Source of the DNA: Dermatemys mawii
Taxonomy: Eukaryota > Chordata > Testudines > Dermatemydidae
Direction of reading: 5' to 3'
Assembly (NCBI GenBank): GCA_007922305.1
Contig: ML677334.1
Coordinates: 21,343,626 to 21,407,625 of the forward strand
Length of the DNA stretch: 64,000 nt
Shown here: one piece after another, positions 1 to 11,230 of the stretch
Numbering within the stretch: the stretch's first letter is position 1
Layout: every line of letters starts with the position of its first letter
Notes under the pieces: model-generated
Database searches by the model: none
What the model saw: only the letters and a program-made list of their open reading frames with translations
Told to the model about the DNA's origin: nothing
Program-made: the position numbers and the translations under genes

Positions 1-1247
1 TTCTGGCGTAATCAGTGCTAGACTGATGGAAAATTCTTCTGTGGACTTAGCTACCACCTGGCAAGGGAGTGGATTTACTGCAGAGAACAGAAAAAAATCC
101 TTCCTGTGCTGTAGCAAATGGCTATGGGACAGCGAAACGATGCAGTGTTGCAGCTGTGCCACGGTAGCACTCGTTGTGTAGGCATAGCATCAAACTGCTG
201 GCAGATCTGAAGAGTCATCGCCAGATTGGCTCCTTATGCTGTAGGAGCTGGTCTTCCAGGAGAGTCGGGGTGAAATAGGAGGAGGCAGGGAGGAGGGTGG
301 AGACACAGGGCCTCTATATGTGACTGGCCTTTGCCATGATAGGTCTGAGCCTCAGTAGGAGACTGAATTTTGGAGACTTGCCTTCCCATAGGTGTGGTTC
401 TGTGTAACTGAATGATCCATTGGGCAGAAACTCATGAGTCCAAACTTGCAGTGTTTCCTGTTCCCTCAGTACAATTAATATGCATACTTACTTATTAAGG
501 GCCTGATCCAAAGCCCAGTGAAGTCAATGGGCATTTTTCTATGTATTTCGATGGACATTGAATCAGGCCCTGACTGCAGTAACGGCATTATTCTCAAATG
601 CAGCGAATTCGTCTTATCATGATTTTTCTGTTTGTCATTCTCTACAGTAGTTCAGGACAATTTCCACCTGATTTGTCTGCTTCATGAAAAATGCATAACA
701 GATGCATGCCACATGGAACTCAGTGCATGCACACGCATTAAAATTCCTGCTGAGCAGAACTGCTTCTGCGATTCCATAGCTATGGCAGCAGCTCACTGCA
801 TCACCCTTTGTAGTCAGGAAGACAAAATGAAAATGAGGGAGTGGGTGATTTCTGGCATTTTCTGTGCAGCAGAAGAGAAAATCATATTGATCAGCTAAGA
901 GTTCACTAATGTGACTCAAGGTTTCTGAAGTGAGACATGCAGCCGTACTAACCCTGTTAGACTTCTGCCGTTAATCATTTAAAGACCAAATTCTTCTCTC
1001 CTTATACTGGCTTAAATAGGTAGCAACTCCCTTGACGTCTATGGATTTACTCCAGAGTGCTAAACATTATTTTGCACTGTTTTCTATCAATTAACCCTAG
1101 ATCCGGGAATATGGTTCATAAGTGATAGCTCTGGAAAGCATTCTCTAGTAATAATGAGTGCAGATACACTGATTAGATGATGAGAGTAGTGGCTATGATG
1201 CTCATTTGTGCTGGGAAATGACGTACATATGTGATATAAACCAATGA
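1..1247. other. Intergenic, mostly unassigned
   Basis: There is one palindromic short repeat at 499-572 and a related half-copy near 985-1062. An 88-codon frame at 632-898 has no recognisable similarity and is probably chance. Confidence 0.6.
499..572. repeat. Palindromic short repeat (GGGCCTGATCC family)
   Basis: Arms GGGCCTGATCCAAAGCCC and ATTGAATCAGGCCC surround a loop with AAGTCAATGG. A second copy is at 18353-18432. Confidence 0.7.
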
Positions 1248-1252
1248 TAGGC

Positions 1253-1605
1253 TGTAACAGGGCCTTCCTGCTGCCCCCTTCCTGGGGCCCCCTGGCCATC
1301 CCACTAAAGCTTGGAGAGGCTTTAGATGTGTAGCACCCGTGTCTTTATTTACAGCGTTGTGCCACCACCAGTGATCAGTTATAAACAAGGCTTACCAGCC
1401 ATGTTGGCTCCTTCTACCAAAAGAATCCGGCCCCAGTCAGGAGACTGACCATTCCCCCCTGACTTCTGGGCTTCTTCAAGCCTTTATAGTCCTCCGGCCA
1501 GCAGGTGCAGCCAATCCTTAGGCCAGGCATCAGGCTTTCCTCAGCCCCAATCCATTTCCCCTGATTAGGCTAATTAGGTGCCTTTTGCACCAGCACCCTC
1601 CTACA
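1253..1605 (-). repeat. 3' LTR of the gag-pro element
   Basis: 353 bp, TG...CA. It matches the LTR at 3449-3829 along its length with scattered substitutions and small gaps. The target duplication TAGGC lies just outside. Confidence 0.88.
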
Positions 1606-1898
1606 CACTTCCCCCTTTAAGCTGATGGTCTTCCTCCTCCCTGCTTCCCTTGGCCAGGGATTGTACTCTGGGGCTGGGCCCCCTGCCCAGCGGGTCCATC
1701 CGCGGGCTCAACGCCGCAGGGTTTTGGCATGCCTCACCCACAAAAGATACATTGGTAGGAGGTGGGGCACCCCACAAGTCCACCTTAACCCAGAGGTCCT
1801 CGCACCACTCATAGGGTTGGGCCGGTTGCCCCTTTCCCTCCTCTGGTGTAGGAAACAAATCAGAGCTAACCACCCCAAGTCTTCCTCCTGCTTCTGGT

Positions 1899-2513
1899 TC
1901 AGGCCCCTTTTCCTTTGGGGCTTGGGTCCTTTTGGCTTTCCATCCCCTGCTCTTTCTTTACCAGTATTTTTGCCCCAATCCCTGGGATTACCTCACCTGG
2001 GTGGTCCTGCCCTGAGAGCTCCATTCCCTCCTCGGTCACTCTTGCAGGATCCCTCTCTTGGCTCTGTTGTCTAGGATTTGCAGCTTTAACCCCTTGAGGT
2101 TGTGGGGCTTCCCCTCTCCCAGGGTCTACCTCTGTAAGGGCATTGCCCCATCCCTCCAGGACTCTCGCTCGCTTTCTTTGTGGTCCTTTCCCCGTGCCCT
2201 CTTTCGCTTTTGGGGGAGGGTCCCAGTCCAACCTCAGGACCACAGGGTAGGCCAACCCTTCTATTACCCCCACCCGTTTCCAGGCAAACCTTCCCTGCAC
2301 CTCCACGGGTACCTGGGACATGGGACAATACTCCCTATCCCAGTGGATGCACTCTACCAACATCCTTTCTCCTGGAATAAGCCAATGCGGCTTTACTAAG
2401 CACCACTGGATAAGGGAGTGGGCTGAAGTTGTATCTACTAGGCCCCGCTGGGGCTTCCTCCTCACCTGCACAGGGATAGTAGCCAATCTGCCCCGCTTCT
2501 TCAGCCACCCCAC
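1899..2513 (-). pseudogene. Retropepsin-like protease region of the LTR element
   Basis: A 204-codon open frame contains GLVDTTSAHSLI, which aligns with the aspartic-protease active site (usual LVDTGS). The catalytic-loop Gly is replaced by Thr, so activity is doubtful. It continues through GERMLVECIHWDRE and YPVVLRLDWDPP, then a Lys/Gln/Pro-rich tail, and runs out before the 3' LTR. No reverse transcriptase follows. Confidence 0.7.
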
Positions 2514-2529
2514 AGTCCATCAGGCGGTC

Positions 2530-3175
2530 CCGGCTCATATGCCCCGGCTGTCCACATCGCCAGCATATGAGCTGCCCCGGGAAGCTGGGGGTTCCTTTAT
2601 GTTCCTCCTGTCACTTGTCCACTGGCTTCCCTGTGGGGTGCTCGAGGGTTTTCTTGCCTCCTTCTGGCTCTGATAGGGTCCAGTGCTTCCTCGACGGGAA
2701 GTTGGCCTCTGCATATTCCACCGTTCTTTGGACAGCGGCTTCTAGGGTGGCCAGCTGATTTCATCGCTCCCAAACCACACACTATCTGGGAGGCACTGTA
2801 TAAATTGTTTGAGGATCACTTGATCCATTATCTGCCCCACGGTGTGGGCATCGGGCCTCAGCCACCGTGTGGCCCAGTCCGTCAATTTCTGGGCAAAAGC
2901 CCAGGGTCGCATGCCCCCCGCTCACAGGTCTGCCCGAAACTTTTGCCTGTATTTTTCGGCTGACAGCCCCAGGCGGTCCAAAATCGCAGCCTTCACGGTG
3001 TTGTAGTCCCTTGCGTGGGCATCCGGCAGGGCCATGTATGCCACTTGCACCTCCCCAGCGAGATATGTGGCTAGCCACAGGACCCAGATTGTCCAGTTCC
3101 ATCATACGCCCACAGCCACCTGCTCAAAGGTGCCCAAAAAGGCATCAGGGTCATCTGTCAGGGCCATTTTACAGA
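2530..3175 (-). pseudogene. Gag relic: SCAN-like domain and CCHC zinc knuckle
   Basis: Reading the - strand from about 3175, frames shift between pieces that show DDPDAFLGTFEQVA, ILDRLGLSAEKYRQKFR and QCLPDS, the pattern of the gag capsid from which vertebrate SCAN domains derive (family knowledge). Near 2540-2575 a zinc knuckle CWRCGQPGHMSRDR is visible, with the last Cys replaced by Arg. At least one stop follows the YRQKFRADL piece. A dead gag copy. Confidence 0.75.
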
Positions 3176-3448
3176 GGCTGATGCCCTCAGAGGTGCCCTC
3201 TCCCCCCGCAGGACTCACCAATTTCTGCAGGAGCTGCTGCTGCACCACCGACTGCTCCTTAAGAAACTCCTGCAGGGTCCTCTGCTGTTCTGCCTGCCAT
3301 GTGCTTAGGGCCTCCTTCTCCTCCTGCTGGAAGGCTTGAGTGCTTTTTGCAACTCCGCCTGTTGCTCAGTGAGCCACTGCAGGGTTCCTTCCGTATTCCA
3401 GGTCGCCAAACAGTGTCTATGGCTTTAGATCCCAAACAATCCCCCACA

Positions 3449-3829
3449 TGTAACAGGGTCTTCCTGCTGCCCTGCTTCCTGGGGCCCCCCAGCCATCCCA
3501 ATAAAGCTCAGAGAGGCTTTAGATATGCATCACCCGAATCTTTATTTACAGTGTTGTTCCATCACCAGTGTCCAACTATATACAAGGCTTGCCAGCCAAG
3601 CTGGCTCCTTCTACCAACAAAGTCAGGCCCCAGTCAGGAAACTGACCTTTCCCTGGCCATTCCCCCCTGCCTTCTGGGCTCCTCCCAGCCTTTATAGTCC
3701 TCAGGCCAGCAGGTGCAGCCAATCCTTAGTCCAGGCATCCGATTTTCCCCAGCCCAACTCCATTTCCCCTGATTGGGGCTGGCTGAGCAGGGGCTAATTA
3801 GGTGCCTTTTGCACCAGCACCCTACTTCA
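3449..3829 (-). repeat. 5' LTR of the gag-pro element
   Basis: 381 bp, TG...CA, longer than its partner through small insertions. Both LTRs contain AATAAA-like and TATA-like stretches around the shared segment ctttatttaca and tttatagtcct. Confidence 0.88.
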
Positions 3830-4184
3830 TAGGCAGTGAACCAGGAACCTCCAGAGCTTGAGCTGAAGAGCCATGTCCTTTGTCAATCAGGCATGGAGAG
3901 GGGAACACATAACCGTGATAGCTGTGATGCTCTGTAACAAGTTATGACTGCTGTATGTTGACCTGATTACTGGGCTGTTTACTGCATGAATATATATGAA
4001 TGCTTCAAGATAATCCATTATAACCCATTATAAACACTTGAGGGTTGTTAAGGGACAAGGCCAGGAATATTTGAAAATTTTACCTTCTCCTCCCTTCCCA
4101 ACCAGCAAAACGAGTTTTGTCCAGCAGGGCTGAAGTTTGGGAACACAGCACAAAGGAACTCTTGCAATTTAAAAAAGGTCTCTC

Positions 4185-5421
4185 TGTGATGGGTTGGATC
4201 ACAAAACCCCCCTTGGGTCTGCCAACTGATGTGCCAAGATTCTCCTGCCCCTGCTTTCCTACCCTGGCAGCTTGCGACTCCAGAGCCTTGCCTGGGTTGA
4301 GCCACACCTGCTAGCCTGCTGCAAACCCAGACCCAGTCCTGAACCACATCCCCTAACAGCTGTAGGCTCACTTGAGAACAGGTTAGGAAGTGTGCCTGTC
4401 TTAACACTCAGATGCCCAACCCCCAATGGGGTCCAAAACCTAGAATAAATCTGTTTTACCCTGTATAAAGCTTATATACAGGGTAAACTCATAAATTGTT
4501 CGCCTTCTATAACACAGATAGAGAGATATGCACAGCTGTTCTCCCCCCGCCCCGGTATTAATACATACTGTGTGTTAATTAATAAGTAAAAAGTTATTTT
4601 ATTAAATACAAAAAATAGTATTTAAGATTCCAAGTAATAGCAGAGAGAACAAAATGAATCACCAAGCAAAATACAAAAAAGACGCAAGTCTATGCCTAAT
4701 ACAGTAAGAAAACAGAGAAAATACAGAGAAAAACCTCAACCTCAGTGGTGTTCCAGTAAGCTTCCTTTACAGATGTGCCTCCTTCTAGTCTGGGTCCAGC
4801 AATCACTCACACCCCCCCCTGTAGTTACTGTCCTTTGATCCAGTTTTTTTCAGGAATCCTTGGGGGTGGATAGGATATATCTCAAGCCAGTTAAAGATAA
4901 AATGGAGGGGATCTCCCACGGGTTTGAATAGACTTTCTCTTGTGGGTGGACACCCCTCCTTCTCTTCCCTCCCCCTGTGTAGAATTCCAGCTACAAGATG
5001 GAGTTTTGGAGTCACATGGGCAAATCACATGTCAATGCATGACTCAGAATTCACAGGTAGCATCCATGGTTCACATGCTACCTTGAACGTCCTCATGTAG
5101 ACTTCTTATGTGGACTGGAACCTTCCAAGACCCATTGTCCATTAAGTGCTTCTTGACTGGGCACTTACCTTGCAAATTCCTTTCTAAAGAAGCTGAACAA
5201 ATCCCTTATTGAGGCTATTTAAAATCAAACAAGTATACAGCCAGTACTCATAACGTTGAATACAACGACACATGCATACAAATAGGATGAATATATTCAG
5301 TAGATCATAACCTTTGCAGAGATATATTACTTGGCATATGTAGACTAAGACATATTCCCGTTATGTCATATATACATTCATAAGCATACTTCTATTAAGC
5401 CTTATGGGGCGCACCATCACA
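4185..5421 (-). mobile_element. Solo LTR (1.24 kb), probably - strand
   Basis: It starts TGTGATGG and ends CCATCACA, with the 5-bp target duplication CTCTC at 4180-4184 and 5422-5426. No internal coding region is present, so it is a solo LTR left by LTR-LTR recombination. On the - strand an early segment (TTATGATCTACTGAAT...) resembles the U3 of the LTR at 52278-53339, and an AATAAA lies at 4598-4603. I recall it as a common turtle repeat, which is not verified here. Confidence 0.78.
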
Positions 5422-5629
5422 CTCTCCCTCTCCAGAAAGGGGTGTTTGTCTGGAGGGGACCAGACCAACGGGCAGGCATCTGCTGGAGTGTCTGAAGAAG
5501 CTAGACATGCCTAAATCACCACTGGGAATGGTAAGCCTTTAGGGAAGATAGACATGCATAGAGGATGTTTTTGTTTTAAAATCTTTTTTTAACCTCTTAT
5601 GCTTTGTCCCGACTGCAAAACAAACAATA

Positions 5630-6803
5630 CAATAAATCCTCACTTAGCGTTGGAGTTATGTTCCTGAAAAATGCGACTTTATGCAAAATGAGGTTAAGCA
5701 AATCCAATTTCCCCATAAGAATTAATGTAAATAAGGCACACAGTGATGATGATTGTGATGCTTGGTTGTGATGGAGGAGTCAGAGTGTGGGATATTTCCC
5801 AGGGAATGCCTTACTGCTAAACGATGAACGAGCAATTGACTGAGCTCTCAAAGGTTAACTCTCATACTCTAGAACAGTGGTCTTCAAAGTGGGGTGCGCG
5901 CACCCCCAGGGGTGCGTGAGACAACCTCCGGGGGTGTGCGAGAACCCTGCGCCTTTCTGCGGCATTTCGGCGGACATGCCCCAGCCACTGCAGGATCGGG
6001 CAGAACGCCACTGAAATAGGAAGTTCTATTTGTGTCCCGCCAAAATGCCGCTGACCGCGGAAGCTTTGCAGTCAGCGGCATTTTGGCAGACACATCCCCG
6101 GGCCGCGAGAGGCATCGGGGAAGAGGAAAGGGGCCGCGGTGAATAATATTTGACAGATGCTGCTCTAGAAGGCAGCAGGAAAGGAGGGAGTGCAGACAGA
6201 GACAGAGACAGACACTCTGTGTGTGAGAGAGATGCGTATTTACCCTTTAAGTATGAAGCATGGGGTCAGAAGTACACTGCCTTGTTAATTAGATCAGCAA
6301 GCTGAGACTGGATCGCAGTTGCAGCTGCAACCTGGAAGCTTCCTCGGTCCATGTCCCCCCTGCTCTACAGAAGATGGGGTAAGTGGGGTGCAGGAGCAGG
6401 GGGAGGGAGACACCCTGACATTAGCCCCCCTTCTTACTACCCCCCCCGAACAAGCAGGAGTCTCAGGGAGCAACTCCAAGGCAGAAGGAAGGAGCAGAAC
6501 ATTGCAGTAGGAGAAGGGACAGCTGAACTGACGGCAACTGATAGCCTACTGGGCAGCTATTGCACAGGGAACATAGGGGAGCGAGTAGCTGATGTGGGGG
6601 GCTACCAGTCCACCCTGGTTCCAACCACCCACCAGCTAGCTGCAATGGGCTGCTCTTCTTGCAAGCAGTGGACAAAGCAAGCTGCTGCCAAACGATGTTA
6701 GAAGGGAGCATTGCACAACTTTAAACGAGCATGTTCCCTAATTGATCAGCAATGTAACAACGAAACAACGTTAACCGGGATGACTTTAAGTGAGGAGTTC
6801 CTG
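5630..6803. mobile_element. Pogo/Tigger-like non-autonomous DNA transposon, split by a hAT
   Basis: The ends are inverted: AATCCTCACTTAGCG on the left and TTTAAGTGAGGAGTT on the right. A TA dinucleotide duplication flanks it at 5628-5629 and 6804-6805. No transposase frame is seen. A separate 288-bp hAT with its own duplication sits inside (5875-6162). Confidence 0.75.
5875..6162. mobile_element. hAT-type non-autonomous element nested in the pogo-like copy
   Basis: It starts CAGTGGTCTTCAAAG and is flanked by a perfect 8-bp duplication CTCTAGAA (5867-5874 and 6163-6170). Inside are GC-rich inverted segments (AATGCCGCTGAC...GTCAGCGGCATT). Confidence 0.85.
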
Positions 6804-7974
6804 TACTTTGTTTTAAGAAGGCTGTTTTGTCACTTGATACCACTGGTCACAGACTCCTGAAGGAAAAAAATGCGAAACCAGAATTCAGTCCAATCTTTAA
6901 TGGATAAGCATGATTGATACCCAGGGTGCAGATGCCCAGGGCCCAGTCTAAGTGTGGGAGAATTGCAGAATTCTGCCCCAGGAGAGGTAAATGCACAATG
7001 CTGAACCTGAAAGATTAAGTCAGCAAGACCAAGTAGGTGACAGAGGTGCCCCTAGCGCTGTAACCACAACAATAACACACATATTTTACCAGTGGGTTCC
7101 TTATTTTCTTCTGGACAAAGGAAGTTCATCCCAAGCATCTGAGATGCAATTTGAATCCTAGTCAAGCACCGATATATGTGATGACCACCATCTTCGTCAT
7201 CAGCTGGGTCTGAATAAGTGACCTCTAGATCAGAAAGCACAAATCTTTGCAACTTGAGCAAAAGGGCTAGTCTCCATAGCTGGTCACTATATTAGACTCA
7301 CATCCTCTGTAGGTGGAGACAAAGAACACACACTTACAAAGTGGGAACACAGAGCGCACACAAAATATAGCACGATGCATCATCCCTTTCATATATTATA
7401 TTGAGGCCAGTGACATCATTTTGAAATATAGTGAGTGAGAAATTCCCTAATATATTCTCTTTTCTCTCTTTTTACTTACTCACTCATTACTGTTCCTAGC
7501 TTTTCTCACCCTTGCCAATGGTTATTTCCATTCTACATCCCCATTTCCTGCCTGTTTTCCCAAGAGCCTTACAAAGTGGGTCACAGCTATGTAACCTCCA
7601 ATTTCTGGTGCACTTTGTGACACCATGAGTCTCAACAGACACTTTTATGCATAAAATGGGGGCACTGAAGCCAAACTTTGCAAGATGCTTTGGGATCCTT
7701 TAAACTTAAAGTGAAAGGTGCTATATCCATGTAAAAGATTAGATGAACCTAGTAGGGAAAACCTCTTCTAATCCCTGCTGGGAATGAGGTAGTCACTAAA
7801 CACTGCACTTCCTGTGTATGAATTTGGACATTGTGAATATTCTGCTGGATCTAAAACAAGCTAATCCAGTGACTCACATAACACCAGGAAAAGAATGTCT
7901 CATTCTATAACAGGAAAAAGTTATTACTTTGCACATATAGAGGCACTGACATGAAAAGAGTTATCCATCCCTTA

Positions 7975-8160
7975 ATCCTCATTAAAGCCTAGGGAACTAG
8001 GTCAGTATTATTTCATTATCCCATTTTACAGACAGATGAAATGAGGCACAAAGATCACAAGTGATTTGCATTAGGTCACATAGCGGAGCAGTAGAAGAGT
8101 CATGAATGAAATCTAGACGTCTTGATTTGTGCGCTGATCATTGTATCACACTGGTCATCA
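7975..8160 (-). repeat. MIR/CORE-SINE-like copy
   Basis: It contains the CORE-type phrase TTATCCCATTTTACAGA..GA..AATGAGGCACA, followed by GGTCACATAG and a decayed tail. Confidence 0.7.
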
Positions 8161-8489
8161 GATGAGCTCTGTTAAAATAATGCAGAGCAATGAGGTTCAT
8201 ACAGAACATGGTGGTAGAATGGCATGGTGGGGATGGGCAGAGAATCTGCTCACGCCATAAAGACTCCCTGCCAATCCACTGAGAGAAATTACAAACCCCA
8301 TCAAAGATTTTTTTTTGTATTAAGGGAAAAGATGATGATACTTTAAGCTGTTGACATTAGAATTCTTCTGCTGTCCTAGCTACTGCCTCTTGGAGAGGGG
8401 GAGTAACTACATTGATGGAAAAAACCCTTCTGTCATTCTACATCACAGTGTACACTACAGTGGTGTAACTGTGCCAGTGTAGACATGGC

Positions 8490-9215
8490 GTAAGTACTAT
8501 GCAAGCATCATAGTCACATATGTTTGGGAGGGAGTGAGGGGTGTGGGATCTGGGAGGGAGCTTGGGTGTGGGAGGGGTGAACGGTCAGGTTCTGGGAAGG
8601 AGTTTGGGTGTAGAGTCTGGGCTGGAGCATAGGATTGGGGTACGGGGGGCAGGCTCACCGAAGGGAGTTTGAGTTTGGGAGGGGGTTTGGTGTGCGGGCT
8701 CTGGGCTGGGGGTTGGGGTGCAGGTCCTGGGGAGTTTGGATGTGGGGTGCGGGCTCTGGGCTGGGGCAGCAGGCTGGAGTATGGGAGAGAGTGAGGGATG
8801 TGGCACTTACATCAGATGGTTCACGAAGGTGACCTACATATCCCGCTGGCAGTGGCTCCTAGGCAGGAGGGCCAGGGGGTCTTCACGCACCACTGCCCAC
8901 ATGCACCGCCCCCATAGTTCCCATTGGCCGCAGTTCCTGGCCAATGGGAGCTGCGGAGTCAGCACTTGGTAAGGCCATTCCAGCCACTTCTGGGAGCGGT
9001 GTAGAGCAAGGCCTAGCCCCGTTGCACTGTTGGTGGTCACCGGAGGCCCTTTTAAATCACCTAGTGGCGGCAGGCAGGGCCAGAAGACACTCCAGGAGAG
9101 GCACGTGGGGGTGGCAGGCAGGGCCGGGGGAGAGACCCAGTTCTGAACATTGTTGGAGCTGGGACCCCAAGGCCTGAATATTCCTAGAGCTTGGGCTCCC
9201 TGCCCCCCTTCCCGC
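8490..9215. repeat. GC-rich composite interspersed repeat with G-rich array
   Basis: 8526-8800 is a degenerate G-rich array of units like GGGTGTGGGATCTGGGAGGGAG and GTGCGGGCTCTGGGCTGGGG. It is followed by TTCCCATTGGCCGCAG with an inverted partner CTGGCCAATGGGAGCTGCGG. GC content contrasts with the surroundings. It looks like a decayed DNA transposon; ends are not defined. Confidence 0.55.
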
Positions 9216-9861
9216 AACAAGCAGAGCAGACATGTCCAGGCTGATTACATCACCTGTTGTCAGTGATGATCGTAGCAAACAAAGTTCTATCTTATGAAGG
9301 ACTAGGAAGCAAACAGCCTTGCTGTATCCTGGTGGTTGAGGAGGACACCGTGGACATGCCCAAGGCAGCACGTTTCCTTCAGGAGCACACTTTCTTCAGA
9401 CACAGCAGCAAATACCAGTAATCTCTCTCTGAGTAAACTTGCTGGCTACAGACTTGAGTAAGGGCAGTATCAACATTGTCCTCCCAGAGATTTCTGGTAT
9501 GGGATAACATGTTGGCAAACACTCAAGAATCAGGGCTTTGGCTCTGCAGATCCTGGCGCACATGCAGTGTAATTTATTATAGCCAGCTGTATCCCAGTTT
9601 ACCTCTAGCTTTGGTATATCAGCTTGCCAACTTGCTGTGCCATCTGGTGGATTCCAGCCACCACAACTGCAGCTGTTGTCAGAATTTTCTCTATTGTGTT
9701 CTTTGCCTGATTGGAAATTTTGGGAAACACCTATTTAGATGTAATTCTACTTCTGTGTAATATTTTCTGTATTTAGCTTTCTGTATATTTGACTAGTAGA
9801 GCCCTAAAATTCAAGCTTCCTGTTTGTTTCAAATGTTTCAAAACAGCAAATGTTTCCTTTT

Positions 9862-10145
9862 AGTTCATAAGACCATAAGAAAGGCCACACTGGGTCAGAC
9901 CAAAGGTCCATCTACCCAAGTATGCTGGCTACCAGCAATGGCCAATGCCCGGTGCCCGACAGAGAATGAACAGAACGGGTAATCATCAAGTGATTCATTC
10001 CTTGTCACCCATTCCCAGCTTCTGGCAAACAGAGGCAAAGGACACTATCCCTGCCCAGTCTTGCTAATAGCCATTAACGGACCTACCCTCCATGAATTTA
10101 TCTAGTTCTTTTTTGAACCCTGTTATGGATAAAATTGACGGGGTT
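9862..10145 (-). mobile_element. CR1 LINE 3' end, antisense
   Basis: The phrases CATAAGA..GGCCACACTGGGTCAGACC, AAAGGTCCATCTA and CTAGTTCTTTTTTGAACC are the reverse complement of a CR1 3' end. Confidence 0.8.
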
Positions 10146-10340
10146 CTCCAGAGCTGTGGGCCTTGGAGTTAAATACCAATGAGATGCAGGGGGCAGTTCA
10201 TATTTTTGAGCTACTGCATGGGGATTTCTGCTGACTCAGCCAGACACCAGCTGTAGGGGTCACGTTTTCAGGTTTTGCTGCTGCACACCCATGAAAAGAA
10301 AGCTGAGCTTGTGATATGTTCACATGACTCCAGGAGCATG

Positions 10341-10357
10341 GGGTGTGTGTGTGTGTG
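10341..10357 (+). repeat. (GT)n microsatellite
   Basis: A short GT repeat about 0.5 kb upstream of PSMG4. Confidence 0.9.
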
Positions 10358-10499
10358 TCTGGGGCATGGCCTCAAGCCTTAGCCAGACCCTGCCTGAATG
10401 TGACCGCTGTGGAAGTAACAAGGCTGGGACTGGGGAGCACTGTCTTTAACTGTCCCCTCTCTTATAGGTCGGGTACAACAGGGGGACCCTCAGTCCCCT

Positions 10500-11230
10500 G
10501 GCTCATCTGTGATTGGGAGCAGAGCTGACCCCCGAAAGGACAAGGGGGGTTGCAGCTGGGCAACCAGATTTGAGAGGCCGTGAGCACCCCAGCTCCCGCC
10601 AACGCCACTTCCGGGGGCGCCGGCGGGCTGCAGGGTCAGGAGCCGGGGCGAAGGCTGAGCGCGGGAAGAAGGCCGGGGCAGGGAACAACCTCGCGGGACG
10701 GGGCCGGTCGGGGGAGGGGCGGAGCCCAGAGGCCCCCCCCCGGGAGCGGAGGGGGGAGGGGCGGGTTTGGCCCCCTGCCCACCGCCGCTGGGCGCGGCAC
10801 GCGTCGAGAGGCGGGCCCGGGCCCGCGCTCGGGGATCGGTTGCTCTGGCCTGGCCGGAGGCGGATGGAGCCGCAGCAGCAGCAGGAGGCGGCGGCGGCGG
10901 CGGGAGCTGCCCCGGCCGGCATCTCCCTGCACGACTTCTGCGGGCGCGCGGGCGAGCAGCTCGTGCACTTCCACGCCATGCGGCTGCGGGACTCGCTCTT
11001 CCTCTGGGTGGGGGCGGAGCCCGCGCTCCGCAGCCTGGCCGTGGCCATGTGCAGCCCCCACGTGAGTGCCGCGCCCCTCGGCTCGCTACAGCGCCACGGA
11101 GCCCCCCGCAGCCACCCACCCGGCCGCCCTCGTCCCCTCCCCGCCGGGACGGGCGCAGAGCCCCAGCTTCTTCCCCGCGCCACCCCGGCCCCACGGTGCT
11201 GGCAGGTGGCCGACGGGCCGATGTTCCCAA
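10500..11230 (+). promoter_or_regulatory. PSMG4: CpG island promoter of PSMG4
   Basis: GC- and CpG-rich DNA surrounds the first exon, unlike the AT-rich flanks. Visible motifs are an ETS-type ACTTCCGGG at 10607-10615, GC boxes at 10716-10724 and 10757-10764, and an inverted CCAAT (ATTGG) at 10512-10516. No TATA box is evident. This is the usual housekeeping promoter layout. The transcription start cannot be placed from sequence alone but should lie a little upstream of 10864. Confidence 0.75.
10864..11061 (+). CDS. PSMG4: PSMG4 coding exon 1
   Basis: This exon encodes 66 codons from the start to ...MCSPH and ends in phase 0 at CAC before the donor gtgagt. It begins with a Gln run (QQQQ) and an Ala-rich stretch that human PSMG4 lacks as I recall it. 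These follow from CAG and GCG triplet runs in GC-rich DNA. The conserved core starts near SLHDF. Longer open frames on both strands here are by-products of the GC-rich island. Confidence 0.95.

Larger units (their letters stand above)
1253..3829 (-). mobile_element. Non-autonomous LTR retroelement (gag-pro only), - strand, degraded
   Basis: Two direct LTRs (1253-1605 and 3449-3829) begin TG and end CA, with a 5-bp target duplication TAGGC at 1248-1252 and 3830-3834. Next to the right (5') LTR, the - strand reads TGGGGG...GGGATC, similar to a tRNA-Pro primer site. A purine tract (AAAGGGGGAAG) precedes the 3' LTR. The 1.84-kb interior has pieces of a SCAN-like gag, one CCHC zinc knuckle and a protease region, but no reverse transcriptase, RNase H or integrase. 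Frameshifts and stops show it is inactive. The gag type suggests a Gypsy (Gmr1-like) origin, although a Pro primer also occurs in retroviral elements. Confidence 0.85.

Noticed and set aside
632..898. 88-codon frame, + strand
   Set aside because: No recognisable domain, and an equally long frame exists on the other strand; no splice or promoter context.
7052..7261. 69-codon frame on the - strand with ADDEDGGHHIY
   Set aside because: Looks protein-like at first, but no family is recognised and there are no supporting splice sites or neighbours.
1..10500. Search for TUBB2-type exons expected upstream of PSMG4 by human synteny
   Set aside because: No tubulin-like coding sequence is visible; the neighbour must lie outside the window or be rearranged.
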